A DNA stretch of 64,000 nt from Pelomonas sp039929605 (GCF_039929605.1 NZ_JBDSQX010000042.1:1-64000), one strand, 5' to 3'. Shown: positions 53,033 to 62,305, numbered from the stretch's first letter. The notes: generated by a model not told the origin, from the letters alone. Translations and numbers: made by a program.

Positions 53033-54925
53033 TTGCCGCTCCCGCCGATCAACCGACTGGTGACACATTTGCGCTGGCATCCTCTTACAGCCCTTCTGAC
53101 CGTAGCCCTTCTTGCCGGCTCTGCTCCCGTACTAGCGGCTCTCGATAGCACTGATTCGGACAATCAAAGTCAGAATTCGAGCAGCGCCGGCCCGATTAAG
53201 CTCGGATCAACGCCATCACGAGTTCAACCATCGGCGGAAGACTTGGGGCGCTCCGGCCTTGGCGAAGATGGACTCGTCAACGCAAAGCCGACCATCCCTA
53301 GCGAGTTCGAAATCTACGTCAGCGGACTCGCTGGCATTCCCATCCAGAGGATGGGTAGTGACCTGATGCTGCCGACTCGCAGTTTCGCGTCAGTAGAAGC
53401 AAACCGCCAAGTGCCGCCCGACTATGTGGTGGGACTTGGTGATGAGATTCAGCTAACTATCTGGGGCTCGGTTGATGCGGACCTGCGCATGACGGTCGAT
53501 CGCGCGGGGCGCGTCGTGATTCCACGCGTAGGTCCCGTTGTGGTTGCGGGGCTACGCTATGCCGATTTGAACGAACTGCTTACTCGTCGCGTCGGGCAGG
53601 TGTTCAAGAATTTTCAACTCAGCGCAACGCTTGGTCGCCTGCGCAGCATCCGATATTACGTAACCGGCTTCGTGGCTCGTGCAGGCGCGTACAGCGTCAG
53701 CAGCCTTGCGACAGTCATGACGGGTCTTGTACAAGCGGGAGGTCCCTCCGCAGCCGGCAGCTTTCGAAACATTGAGCTGCGGCGCAATGGGAAGGCTGTC
53801 GGAGCGTTTGACCTTTACGACCTGCTAGTCGGTGGGGACAAGAAGGGTGACTTGCCTTTGCAGGCGGACGATGTCCTTTACGTGGGGCCGATCGGCGCAC
53901 AAGTGGCGCTGATCGGGAGCGTCAATCGTCCGGCAATCGTTGAACTGAAGGGTAATGAGACTGTTAACGACGCTATTCGCTATGTTGGCGGACTGTCCAC
54001 AGTCGCTGATTTGCGTCGCGTGGCAATAGAAAGATTGAGCGAGCGAAATGATCGACGAGTCGTGGAGCTAATCCTGCCAGTTGATGGAGCCCAGCGACTT
54101 AGCAGCGGTGACGTGATTCGCGCGTTTAACAGCGTTTCCGCAGCACTGCCGCAGGCAAAACAATTCAAGCGCATTCGAGTCGAAGGCGAGGTGGCAAGAC
54201 CCGGTGACTATGTAATGTCACCAAACAGCACGTTGAGCGATGCAGTTCAAGCCGCAGGCGGCGTCACGCGCGATGCATACTTTTTCGGAACCGACTTTTC
54301 CCGTGAGAGTGTGCGCCGAGTCCAGGAAGCTCAGTATGAGCGCGCGCTCAGAGATTTGGAAACCGACTTCACCCGCAACACGTCGACGCACAAGGTAAGC
54401 AATGCAGAAGACGCAGCCGCAGCAGTGCAAAACCAGGCCGGTACAACGCGGCTGATAGATCGGCTGCGTGCTACTCGCCCCACAGGGCGCGTCGTCTTGG
54501 ATTTGACTGATGCAGCTCGAGAACTGCCCGCGCTCCCTGTTGAAGACGGCGACCGTCTGTACATCCCGGCTCGCCCTAACACGGTGGGCGTCTTCGGAAG
54601 CGTCTTTAATGCCGGGAGCTATTTTCTCAAACCGGGCAACTCGATCGAAGACATCGTCAAGGTCGCTGGCGGCCCAACACGCGGTGCTGATACAGGCAGC
54701 ATGTTTGTGCTTCGCGCCAACGGCAGCGTCATAAGCACACGACAGTCAACGAGCGGCTGGTTCGGGGGGAACGCACTCGCTAGTCTTAGCGCATTACCCG
54801 GCGACACCGTATTTGTTCCGGAAGAGCTTAACAAGACGACGTTCATACAAGAAGCCAAAGATTGGACGCAGATCCTCTATCAGTTCGGGATTGGTGCAGC
54901 CGCGCTGAAGACGATTAAGAATTGA
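53033..54925 (+). CDS. SLBB-domain polysaccharide export outer-membrane protein
   Basis: A 630-residue exported protein. A signal peptide is visible (HLRWHPLTALLTVALLAGSAPVLA). The polysaccharide-export domain follows (YVVGLGDEIQLTIWGSVDADLRMTVDRAGRVVIPRVG), then at least three SLBB-like beta-grasp repeats (VTGFVARAGAYSV, LIGSVNRPAIVEL, VEGEVARPGDYVM, VFGSVFNAGSYFL). This is much longer than Wza (about 380). There is no ATG near the signal peptide: TTG 53033 has AAGG upstream, and GTG 53060 is the alternative. GC content falls here compared with the preceding gene. Confidence 0.87.
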   Translation: MPLPPINRLVTHLRWHPLTALLTVALLAGSAPVLAALDSTDSDNQSQNSSSAGPIKLGSTPSRVQPSAEDLGRSGLGEDGLVNAKPTIPSEFEIYVSGLAGIPIQRMGSDLMLPTRSFASVEANRQVPPDYVVGLGDEIQLTIWGSVDADLRMTVDRAGRVVIPRVGPVVVAGLRYADLNELLTRRVGQVFKNFQLSATLGRLRSIRYYVTGFVARAGAYSVSSLATVMTGLVQAGGPSAAGSFRNIELRRNGKAVGAFDLYDLLVGGDKKGDLPLQADDVLYVGPIGAQVALIGSVNRPAIVELKGNETVNDAIRYVGGLSTVADLRRVAIERLSERNDRRVVELILPVDGAQRLSSGDVIRAFNSVSAALPQAKQFKRIRVEGEVARPGDYVMSPNSTLSDAVQAAGGVTRDAYFFGTDFSRESVRRVQEAQYERALRDLETDFTRNTSTHKVSNAEDAAAAVQNQAGTTRLIDRLRATRPTGRVVLDLTDAARELPALPVEDGDRLYIPARPNTVGVFGSVFNAGSYFLKPGNSIEDIVKVAGGPTRGADTGSMFVLRANGSVISTRQSTSGWFGGNALASLSALPGDTVFVPEELNKTTFIQEAKDWTQILYQFGIGAAALKTIKN

Positions 54926-54980
54926 AAACCTCAATAAAGCTTGTATTCCTGACGCTGAGCCGGCAACGCCGCATTTCTAA

Positions 54981-56075
54981 ATGATTGATCTAAATCCAGA
55001 TGCACGCATGCCGAACTCCGCCGAGCCATTCCGCAAGCTGCTTCCACGTTGGCGCCTTCTCGTTGCTGCACCGCTGATCGCTGCGGGCGCCGCTTTCGGC
55101 ATTAGCTATCTGATTGCCCCAACATTCACCGCGCGAACCACATTCATCCCTCCGCAGCAACAGCAAAGCTCTGCTGCGGCGGCGCTGAATTCATTGGGTG
55201 CCCTGTCAAGCTTGGCCGGCAGTGCTGCAGGCATCAAAAACCTTGGCGACCAACTAGTCTCTTTGTTGGCAAGTGCCAACGTTGAAGATCGAATCATCGA
55301 CAAGTTCAAGTTGATGGAGGTCTATGACGCGAGATTTCGGGTAGACGCGCGCCGCGAGCTTGAACAGAACGTGCGCGCGAATCTCGGCAAGCGTGATGGC
55401 CTAATCACTATCGATGTCGACGCCAAGTCGCCGGAGCTCGCAGCAGATATCGCGAACCAATTTGTACTAGAACTTCAACGCCTCACATCCGACATCGCGC
55501 TGACCGAGGCGCAGCAACGACGTGTGTTTTTCGAGGCAGAACTCAAGAGTACCAAGCAGCGCCTTGGTGTCGCACAACGCGCACTGCAAGCCAGCGGGTT
55601 CAACTCTGGCGATTTGAAGGCGGAACCCAAAGCGGCTGCGGAAGATTTCGCACGGCTGAAAGCCGAAGAAACTGCCGCGCAGGTTCGCCTGCAAGTGCTC
55701 CGTCGATCATTAACCGAATCTTCTGCGGAAGTTCAGCGACAGAGCGCGATGGCGCAAGCTCTTAAGGCGCAAGTTGCTCGACTTGAACGCACTGGAAGGA
55801 CCGCGGGCAATGCAGACTATGTGACCACCTATCGAGAATACAAGTATCAAGAGGCACTTTTTGACCTTTTCGCCAAGCAGTATGAAATGGCGAGACTTGA
55901 CGAAAGCCGTGATAGCTTAGCTATTCAGATAGTCGACAAAGCTACGCCCCCTGAGCGAAAAAGCAAGCCCCGTCGTTTGATGTTCGCTTTGGCGGGCGCA
56001 GGTGGCGCCTTCTTCATCTTGGTGGGATGTCTGTTATTAGGCATTGGGGCGACAACACGTCCGGTTATCACCTAG
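54981..56075 (+). CDS. Wzz-type chain-length determinant / polysaccharide co-polymerase
   Basis: A 364-residue inner-membrane protein. An N-terminal helix (WRLLVAAPLIAAGAAFGISYLI, about 25-46) and a C-terminal helix (LMFALAGAGGAFFILVGCLLLGIG, about 333-356) enclose a long periplasmic coiled-coil region (about 150-290). The Pro-rich KATPPERKSKPRR precedes the second helix, as in Wzz proteins. No Walker motifs are present, so it lacks a fused tyrosine kinase. It sets polymer length together with the neighbouring polymerase. Confidence 0.85.
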   Translation: MIDLNPDARMPNSAEPFRKLLPRWRLLVAAPLIAAGAAFGISYLIAPTFTARTTFIPPQQQQSSAAAALNSLGALSSLAGSAAGIKNLGDQLVSLLASANVEDRIIDKFKLMEVYDARFRVDARRELEQNVRANLGKRDGLITIDVDAKSPELAADIANQFVLELQRLTSDIALTEAQQRRVFFEAELKSTKQRLGVAQRALQASGFNSGDLKAEPKAAAEDFARLKAEETAAQVRLQVLRRSLTESSAEVQRQSAMAQALKAQVARLERTGRTAGNADYVTTYREYKYQEALFDLFAKQYEMARLDESRDSLAIQIVDKATPPERKSKPRRLMFALAGAGGAFFILVGCLLLGIGATTRPVIT

Positions 56076-56203
56076 TGATTGGCCAAAGACCCGATGAGGC
56101 TAAAGGTTCTAGAGCCACACAAAGTCCGACGGACTTCCGCTTCAAGGCGTTATGAGACGCGAGCGACTTTCCGCAACAGCCCGCAAAATCCAAACAATCT
56201 AAT

Positions 56204-57535
56204 ATGACGTCATCCGCGTCATCCCCGTCCTCTGACCCCAATGAACCGTCCGGCGGCGTCCGTGCAGCGCTTCTGACCGGAGTACTTTTGCTCCCGATCG
56301 ATTACCTAATGCCTACGGCGGAAGCATTCCGTGAAGCGGGCGCAAAGCCTTCGATTGTTGCCTTTAGCATTGCGGCGTTAATATCTTGGTATCGCCGCCG
56401 CCGAGCGGAGCGGATGTTAATTGACGACGGGCAGCGAGAACTCTGGTTGCTGCTTCTGTGTGCGGGAGGGTTCGCTTTTTGCATCAACTTATTGATGGGT
56501 TGGTCCGACTTCGGACGCACAAAAAGTCCTACGGTTCAATTCATTACACAGGGGGCGTTACTTTCTCTCTTTTCGGCGGTCACCGTGGAGCTGAGCCATC
56601 TGTTCCGCGTCGAAGGAACACGGAAGTTTGTGATCCGGCTGTTCCCGTTTGTCGCTATTTTTCATCTAGCGCTATTCTTCCTGGAGGCTTCCGGCCTTAT
56701 CACCGACGGGGCTGGCACCTTCCTCGGCTTTTTTCGGAGCGAAGGCGATGTAATTGAACGGCCAAGCGGATTGATGAGCGAGCCATCGTATTTTGGGGTA
56801 TTTGCCGGAATGTTCGGCTTTGCGCTAATTTTCGACCGCTCTCAACACTGGGCCGTGCGATTCGTACTGCCCCTACTGATGTCTGCTGCAGCGCTTTGGA
56901 TTAATGCGAAAACCATTGTCGCCGTTGTCGGCATACAGTTGCTGGGTGTACTTTGGAAAAATCGGCGCGACATACCAGTCGTTGCTCAGTCCGCTGTGTT
57001 GGGATCTTTTATCGCAGCCGCAGCGTTTTACATCACTTCGATGGCAGCGTTTGACCTAGAGGAGAACTTGAGCAGCGTCATGCGAATAGGTTCAACGATG
57101 CTGGGGCTTAACCTAGCTGCAGAAGGCTACGGATGGATCGGCGTTGGCACCGGTCAGTTCCATTTTCTTTACCGCGAGGCATTCGCGCCGGACTTTCTGA
57201 TGTTTTCCAAAGAAGCACTCGATCAGATGGATCCCAGCGCCCTTGGGCGAGCGTCTGCCTACAACATTTTCGTGCGACTACTCGTTGAAGGAGGCCTTAG
57301 TTCATTGCTTGTCTTCCTAATCATAGTATGGCGCGCTCTAGTGAGCGCCACCAACTACGGCGGAGATCACGGCCGTTTCGCCTTCCTTTTGATTCTTGCC
57401 AGTCTTGGATTTCTTTTGACGCAAGACACTTACTTTTATCCGCCATTGTGTCTTGGACTTTCTCTGGCATTCTCGCTTAGTAGCTCGGAACGCGTGTCGA
57501 GCGAGAAGCGCTGCGAACTAATTCCGACACCATGA
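56204..57535 (+). CDS. O-antigen polymerase/ligase-like membrane protein
   Basis: A 443-residue protein with about ten to twelve hydrophobic helices and a larger loop (about 290-345). The segment RPSGLMSEPSYFGVFAGM is typical of Wzy/WaaL-type polymerases, as are GWIGVGTGQFHF and the later ASAYNIFVRLLVEGG. It would join repeat units or ligate chains at the periplasmic face. Low GC and AT-ending codons mark it as different from the housekeeping genes. A 128-base gap precedes it; the stop overlaps the next gene. Confidence 0.83.
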   Translation: MTSSASSPSSDPNEPSGGVRAALLTGVLLLPIDYLMPTAEAFREAGAKPSIVAFSIAALISWYRRRRAERMLIDDGQRELWLLLLCAGGFAFCINLLMGWSDFGRTKSPTVQFITQGALLSLFSAVTVELSHLFRVEGTRKFVIRLFPFVAIFHLALFFLEASGLITDGAGTFLGFFRSEGDVIERPSGLMSEPSYFGVFAGMFGFALIFDRSQHWAVRFVLPLLMSAAALWINAKTIVAVVGIQLLGVLWKNRRDIPVVAQSAVLGSFIAAAAFYITSMAAFDLEENLSSVMRIGSTMLGLNLAAEGYGWIGVGTGQFHFLYREAFAPDFLMFSKEALDQMDPSALGRASAYNIFVRLLVEGGLSSLLVFLIIVWRALVSATNYGGDHGRFAFLLILASLGFLLTQDTYFYPPLCLGLSLAFSLSSSERVSSEKRCELIPTP

Positions 57536-58584
57536 CCGCAATACTGGTTGTCCCATCGCTAAAAATTAGTGGAGGTATCGGGGAAGCTTTGCGTCTGCTG
57601 TCCGATATCTCGAAGGCAGACGTCTTAGTGTTATCCATGTGGAGGAGCCCGCATCCGATGGAATCGCCGGCCCCTATTGAACATCTATCCTGCTGGAAAC
57701 CCGTCGCGGCGCGGGCTCCCGCAGACTTGATTCCGCTCTTCGTTCGTTTCGCCAAGTGGCGGCGGCAGGAAAAAAAGCAAGACAAGAAGCTGTCGACATA
57801 CATATTTACACACTATTCCACACTGCCTCTTGCGCTACTAGTACCAAAACAGAACCGCATTTTCTTCGTGCAGGGCATTGAATGGCGCTTCGTAAAGAAT
57901 CCTGTCGTATCCTGGCTATTGAAACGGTTAATCCTCGCATCGTATCGATCTGGACGCATCATCACCGCAAATCAATTCTTGACGGCACAGATGCAAGACG
58001 CCGGGCTAACGGTTGCAAGTGAAATGCCAATATGGGCATCTTCAATCTTCAAGATGCATGCGCGCGAACATCGTGACATCGACTATGCGATGGTGCTGCG
58101 CAAAGGAGAAGTCAAAAGGCTAGATCTTTACCGGGACTTTCTAGCGCAGGCATTCGCGAACAAAAGAAACGTGTGCTTTATTACCCCAGAAGATGAAGTC
58201 GCCGCTGAATTCTCCAAGTTCACCACCAATGTACTGTTACGCCCGTCCGCAGAACAGATGCGGGATTTCTATGCCCGTAGCCGCTGTTTTATTCATCTGA
58301 GCGATCACGAAGGTTTTGGATTGCCTCCTCTCGAAGCAATGGGAGCTGGATGCGTACCTGTATGCAGAGATTCAGGTGGAATTCGGGCATTCCTTCAAGC
58401 GCCACTATCGAGCCTAATCTTCCCAAAAAGCCTGCCAGCGGATCAGTTCTTCGCCGAGGCAGAAAAATTGTTAAACGATGCGGAGCGGTTAAATCAGCTT
58501 TCCGAAGAGGTCAGGCAAGCTTTTGACATCGGTCTTGCGTCGAGTTTGAAGGCACGTGGCCGCCTGATTAACACACTCACCTGA
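57532..58584 (+). CDS. glycosyltransferase, GT4 type
   Basis: A 350-residue GT-B glycosyltransferase. The C-terminal half shows the nucleotide-sugar site HLSDHEGFGLPPLEAMGAGCVPVCRDSGGI with the EX7E-like pattern typical of GT4. The N-terminal half has the acceptor-side segment IFFVQGIEWRFVKNP. It is cytoplasmic and adds one sugar to the growing repeat unit. Start overlaps the polymerase stop (ATGA). Confidence 0.88.
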   Translation: MTAILVVPSLKISGGIGEALRLLSDISKADVLVLSMWRSPHPMESPAPIEHLSCWKPVAARAPADLIPLFVRFAKWRRQEKKQDKKLSTYIFTHYSTLPLALLVPKQNRIFFVQGIEWRFVKNPVVSWLLKRLILASYRSGRIITANQFLTAQMQDAGLTVASEMPIWASSIFKMHAREHRDIDYAMVLRKGEVKRLDLYRDFLAQAFANKRNVCFITPEDEVAAEFSKFTTNVLLRPSAEQMRDFYARSRCFIHLSDHEGFGLPPLEAMGAGCVPVCRDSGGIRAFLQAPLSSLIFPKSLPADQFFAEAEKLLNDAERLNQLSEEVRQAFDIGLASSLKARGRLINTLT

Positions 58585-58593
58585 TTCTCGCTT

Positions 58594-59322
58594 ATGTCTG
58601 TCAAGAGCACTCTTTCCTTATCGATTGTCAGCCACGGGCAGGGCCATCTGATTCGTCCCTTGCTTGCAGAACTAGCGGAGCGGCCGTCTTTTTGCCACGA
58701 ACTTATTTTGACCCTCAACGTTCCGGAGGACGAGTCCTTCTTTGCGGACTTTGACGAACTGCCAATTCAAATTCTGCGGAATGAAAATCCAAAGGGCTTC
58801 GGTGCAAATCACAATGCTGCTTTCAAGCTGGTATCTGGCTCTCATTTCGTAGTTGTCAACCCGGACATTCGCCTCGATGGATTGCAACCTGGGCTGTTGC
58901 TCGAACAATTGAAAGATCCGCGTGTCGGCATTGCCGCGCCTGTGGTCTATTCGAGCACCGGCCAATTACAGGACAGCGCACGACGGTTTCCGACGTTGGC
59001 TAGGTTGCTCTCCCGACGTCTGACCGGTGACGTCGGCCCAGACTACCAAATCGGAATCATTCCAATCGATGTTGATTGGGTGGCCGGGATGTTTATGGTG
59101 TTTCGGACTTCAACGTATCACGAACTTCAGGGTTTTGATGAGCGCTACTTCATGTATTTCGAGGACGTGGATTTGTGTCGCCGATTGCACGGCAATGGCT
59201 ATAGCGTAATGCTGGTTCCTAGTGCGCGCGTGATCCACGACGCGCAGCGCGCAAGTCGGCGCAAGTTCCGCCATTTTGTTTGGCATATAGCGAGTGCCGC
59301 CCGGTTTCTAGCGAAGATATAA
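58594..59322 (+). CDS. glycosyltransferase, GT2 type
   Basis: A 242-residue GT-A glycosyltransferase, related to rhamnosyl/galactosyl transferases. LSLSIVSHGQG starts the fold; NPKGFGANHNAAF and VVNPDIRLDG (the DxD-like region) follow, then DWVAGMFMVFRTSTYHELQGFDERYFMYFEDVDLCRRL. It ends shortly after the ED motif region and is a little short for the family (usually 270-300). It is the last gene of the cluster before the insertion-sequence region; a flippase gene is not present in the window. Confidence 0.87.
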   Translation: MSVKSTLSLSIVSHGQGHLIRPLLAELAERPSFCHELILTLNVPEDESFFADFDELPIQILRNENPKGFGANHNAAFKLVSGSHFVVVNPDIRLDGLQPGLLLEQLKDPRVGIAAPVVYSSTGQLQDSARRFPTLARLLSRRLTGDVGPDYQIGIIPIDVDWVAGMFMVFRTSTYHELQGFDERYFMYFEDVDLCRRLHGNGYSVMLVPSARVIHDAQRASRRKFRHFVWHIASAARFLAKI

Positions 59323-59334
59323 CGGTGGTGTAAG

Positions 59335-59471
59335 TCTCCAGCCCGGGCAGGTGGGACACGCGGGTTGCTCGGCAGTATCACTGCGGGCCCCAGGCCCTCG
59401 AGCTGCAGGCAGCGCCCGTTCAGACTCCATTCGTCGTTCTGCTCCAGCATCGTGGCGCCCACGAGCCCGCG
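59335..59471 (-). pseudogene. remnant of an IS256-type transposase C-terminus
   Basis: On the minus strand the reading RGLVGATMLEQNDEWSLNGR and on to LQLEGLGPA resembles the C-terminal end of mutator/IS256-family transposases (MLEQNDEW-type motif). Nothing upstream in this frame continues the similarity. It is a short decayed fragment right after the polysaccharide cluster. The assignment rests on one motif read by eye. Confidence 0.35.
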
Positions 59472-59554
59472 TGATGGAGGCGTTGTTCGGGGAGATGCCA
59501 GGGCGATTGCATGAACGGGAAGGCAAATTTGGGCCCGCCAGACCGTGTTGCACC

Positions 59555-59571
59555 GTGGTATGTGTTCACGG
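59555..59571 (+). repeat. solo copy of the IS66-like end sequence
   Basis: GTATGTGTTCACGGGGT occurs here and again at 60473-60489 in the same orientation. The second copy is at the junction where the IS66-type element interrupts the IS3 remnant. This first copy stands alone about 0.9 kb to the left and may be the left-over end of another related insertion. Confidence 0.6.
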
Positions 59572-59733
59572 GGTCCAGCCCCACGCTGGCAACTGCGCGA
59601 TTCTCCAATCCAGATGAAGTTCGCATTGCAAGTCGTTGATTTCATGCCGACACTTGCACTGTGCAGACCCTCCCGCGTCAGAATAGTTGTCGCCTCCATA
59701 GATCAATCCAGGGGGCGGCGATGGAGGACGGAT

Positions 59734-60206
59734 TTGGCTCGATACGGACAGGCATTCATGGACAAGGCGGTGGCGAGGTTGCTGCCGCCGGAGAGCGCGC
59801 CGCTGGAAGTGGTGTCGCGAGAAATGGGCGTCGGGGTGGGTACGCTGGAGCGGTGGCGCGACAAGGCGCAGTCCATGCCCGCCCGAGGGCGGGCATGGAC
59901 TGCAGGCGCCCGGCTTGAGGCGGTGATCACCACGGCGGCGATGAGCGAGCCTGCCAAGAGCGCGTGGTGTCGCGAGCACGGGGTGTACCCGGCCGAACTG
60001 GACAAGTGGCGCGCGAGCTGCACCACCGCACTGGCTGACCCCGAAGACGCACGCGCCAGCCCGCAAGCAACGCGGGCGGACCGAAAGCGCATCAAGGAAC
60101 TCGAGCGCGACCTGCTGCGCAAGGACCGGGCGCTGGCCGAGACGGCAGCGCTGCTGGTGCTGTCAAAAAAGTCGCGGCGATCTTCAACAAGGGCGAGGAC
60201 GAATGA
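59734..60206 (+). pseudogene. IS3-family transposase OrfA, frameshifted
   Basis: The DNA-binding subunit has a helix-turn-helix (LEVVSREMGVGVGTLERWRD) and a C-terminal leucine-zipper-like region (RKRIKELERDLLRKDRALAETAALL). The start is TTG 59734 with GGAGG six bases upstream; ATG 59758 is an alternative. At an A6 run (60165-60170) the frame must move by -1 to read KKVAAIFNKGEDE and stop at 60206, overlapping the OrfB ATG. The shift may be a one-base loss or programmed slippage. Confidence 0.65.
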
Positions 60207-60472
60207 TCGGCCTCGAAGATCGCCAGGCTCTGGCCCTGGACATCGAAGCAGCACATGCGGCCGGCGCGCGGCTGAAGCCGGCCTGCGAGACCGCCGGCAT
60301 CGATGCACGCACCTTGCAACGTTGGAAGGTCACTGAAGGCCTCACAGCAGGCGATGGCAGGCCGCAGGCGGTTGCGGCCCACGCCTGGCCATGCCTTGAG
60401 CCCTGAGGAGCGTGCTGCGCTGCTGGCCGTGGCCAACGAGCCACGCTTCGCTTCGGTGCCGCCGGCGCGCAT
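60203..60472 (+). pseudogene. IS3-family transposase OrfB, frameshifted and truncated
   Basis: It opens MIGLEDRQALALDIEAAHAAGARLKPAC and a helix-turn-helix-like ARTLQRWK. Around 60370 the frame must shift by one base to continue as RPTPGHALSPEERAALLAVANEPRFASVPPAR. It stops at 60472 where the IS66-type element begins. The catalytic DDE domain is entirely missing. Confidence 0.7.
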
Positions 60473-60586
60473 GTATGTGTTCACGGGGTAGCCCGTCCGT
60501 ACCAGGTGGGCGATACCAGCCAGCGGCGAAGGGCGTTGAGCGTCAGCCGGTGGGCGCAGCCGGCACCGGCGAGGCATGAGGTATCA

Positions 60587-62305
60587 AGTCGGCCCTGCAA
60601 AATCACTTCGAGCGCTCACCGGCCCGTCTGAAGTGCGATCAGCGGGCGTCGCGGCGCTGGAATTCCAAGCCGCAGGCTGGCCCACATAGAGGTCAGCACG
60701 CCAGCCAAAGTCGTCAGCAGGCCCCATGCGCCGATTCGCCCATACCGTGCCCCTTCGGCGCACACCAAAAAAACCGCCTTCGCGGCCATGGCGGCCTGTG
60801 CCGCGATCGCCCGCAGCAGCCAGCGGATGTTGTAGCCCGCCGCGCAGCTCAGCGCGTGCAGCGCGTCGCCGATGGCGCCCTTGAGCCAGCAGCGATCCAT
60901 GCGGTGGTCGCTCTTGAGGTGGCCGATGGCCGGCTCGATGGCCTGGCGCCGCTTGAGCCAGCGCCGCTGCAGCGCGGTCAGCGTCTTGAACTTGCCCCGG
61001 TGAATGATCTCCACGCCGGGGTTGTCGGCGTCCACGCCCCGGTAGCCCAGGTCCACGATGACTTGGCTGGGCTGGCGTGCCAGGTCTTGCAGCAGGTTGC
61101 GTGTTTGCTCCAGTTGCTGGGCCAGCGTGTGGCCGTCGAACGGGTTGCCGGGGAAGCTTCTCGCGCCCACCATCAGCCCGCTCTTGTGCGTGACGGCCAG
61201 GCTCACCTTGACGCCGAATTCGTAGGGCTTGCGAGCTTTGCCTTTGCCGATGCACTCGACCTCGGGGGCGTGGATGGCGTAGAGCTTGTTTTTGTCGTGG
61301 CGCTGCTGGGTGCGGATGCGCTCGGCGCGCTCCAACAAGGTGCTGAGCCGGCTCAGTGCGGCGGCGCTGGGTGGCGTCGTCGCCGGTGCACTGCCTGCCT
61401 GATTCTGGGCGATGCCCTGGGCTTGCGCATCCAGCTTGCGCTGCACCTCCCGCAGCACCACCCCGAGGATCGTGCGCTGGCGCTTCACGGCCTTGCGCAA
61501 GCGCTTGAACTGCTTGGCGTGGGCGTAGCCGCCGGCCTTGCGCCGCAAGGTCTTGCCTTCGGCAGCGAAGGTCTGCTTGAGCGCAATCCCCACCGCACGG
61601 GCGGCCTTGACCACCTGGTGGCGCGCGATCTCCAGCAGGCGGCTGTCCACGGGGTGTGCGATGGCCTTCTCTTGCACCGTGGAGTCCACGATCACGCGCT
61701 CCAGCTCGGCGGGCTTGATGGCCTTGATCTCAACCGCTGTCTCAATGGTGAACTTGAGCAGTTGCTCCAGACCTTGTTCGCCCAGGCCTGAGCGGAAGCG
61801 CCCGATCTGCGTGACATCACAGGGCAAGCGGGGCTCGTAGTACTCCATGCCGCTGAAGCACTGCCAGGGCACGTTCTCGCTCCAGCGCTGCACCAGCTCC
61901 TCGTCGCTGAGGTTGAAGGCGTTCTTCAGGTACAGCAGGCTGGCCATCAGGCGAATGGGCAGACGAGGCCGACCGGCGGGGCTGATGCCGCCACCGAATT
62001 CGACGGTGTGCTCGCCCAGCAGGTCTTGCGCGATCTCGCTGTCCGGCGTACGCGCCTTGCGCGCGAAGTGCGGTGCCAGGGCCTGCTCAATCAAGCCCCA
62101 GGGCAGTCGAGCGGCGAGCACCACCAGAGGGTGCCTGGGATCGACCATGGCGTCCAGTCGGGAGCGGAAAAAGTCCGGCGTGCTCATGGTCCAAATCCCC
62201 CAGAAATCAGCCTCCAGTGGATAACATTCCAGGGGAATTGACCATCCGTGAACGCCCGGAAACACCAGTGTTTATGCGGGTTGTGGGGCTTTTGCAGGGT
62301 CGACT
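60587..62305 (-). mobile_element. IS5/IS1182-type insertion sequence, complete
   Basis: The element is about 1.72 kb with one transposase gene. Its ends are inverted repeats: AGTCGGCCCTGCAAAATC from 60587 and, on the other strand from 62305, AGTCGACCCTGCAAAAGC, matching at 16 of 18 positions. It lies inside the tnpC gene of the IS66 element, directly after the codon for Asn in SAKLN. No clear target-site duplication could be made out. Confidence 0.82.
60616..62187 (-). CDS. IS5/IS1182-type transposase
   Basis: A 523-residue DDE transposase. The N-terminal InsH/DUF772-like domain is seen in SLLYLKNAFNLSDEELVQRWSENVPWQCFSG. Catalytic residues are Asp in ERVIVDSTVQEK, Asp in VIVDLGYRGVD and Glu in RRQAIEPAIGHLKSDHRMDR. 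The gene has no internal stop and both ends of the element are present, so it may still be active. ATG 62187 is chosen; upstream codons belong to the element end. Confidence 0.9.
   Translation of the reverse strand: MSTPDFFRSRLDAMVDPRHPLVVLAARLPWGLIEQALAPHFARKARTPDSEIAQDLLGEHTVEFGGGISPAGRPRLPIRLMASLLYLKNAFNLSDEELVQRWSENVPWQCFSGMEYYEPRLPCDVTQIGRFRSGLGEQGLEQLLKFTIETAVEIKAIKPAELERVIVDSTVQEKAIAHPVDSRLLEIARHQVVKAARAVGIALKQTFAAEGKTLRRKAGGYAHAKQFKRLRKAVKRQRTILGVVLREVQRKLDAQAQGIAQNQAGSAPATTPPSAAALSRLSTLLERAERIRTQQRHDKNKLYAIHAPEVECIGKGKARKPYEFGVKVSLAVTHKSGLMVGARSFPGNPFDGHTLAQQLEQTRNLLQDLARQPSQVIVDLGYRGVDADNPGVEIIHRGKFKTLTALQRRWLKRRQAIEPAIGHLKSDHRMDRCWLKGAIGDALHALSCAAGYNIRWLLRAIAAQAAMAAKAVFLVCAEGARYGRIGAWGLLTTLAGVLTSMWASLRLGIPAPRRPLIALQTGR

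Larger units (their letters stand above)
59660..60472 (+). mobile_element. decayed, truncated IS3-family element
   Basis: Two overlapping transposase frames in the orfA-orfB order typical of IS3 elements are followed abruptly by the end of another element at 60473. The left end is placed near TGTGCAGACCC (59660) by resemblance to IS3-type ends; this is uncertain. The right end is missing, and both frames carry frameshifts, so it cannot move by itself. Confidence 0.65.

Noticed and set aside
60092..60577. Minus-strand open frame across the IS3 and IS66 junction
   Set aside because: It spans two unrelated elements and is the antisense of the OrfA and OrfB remnants.
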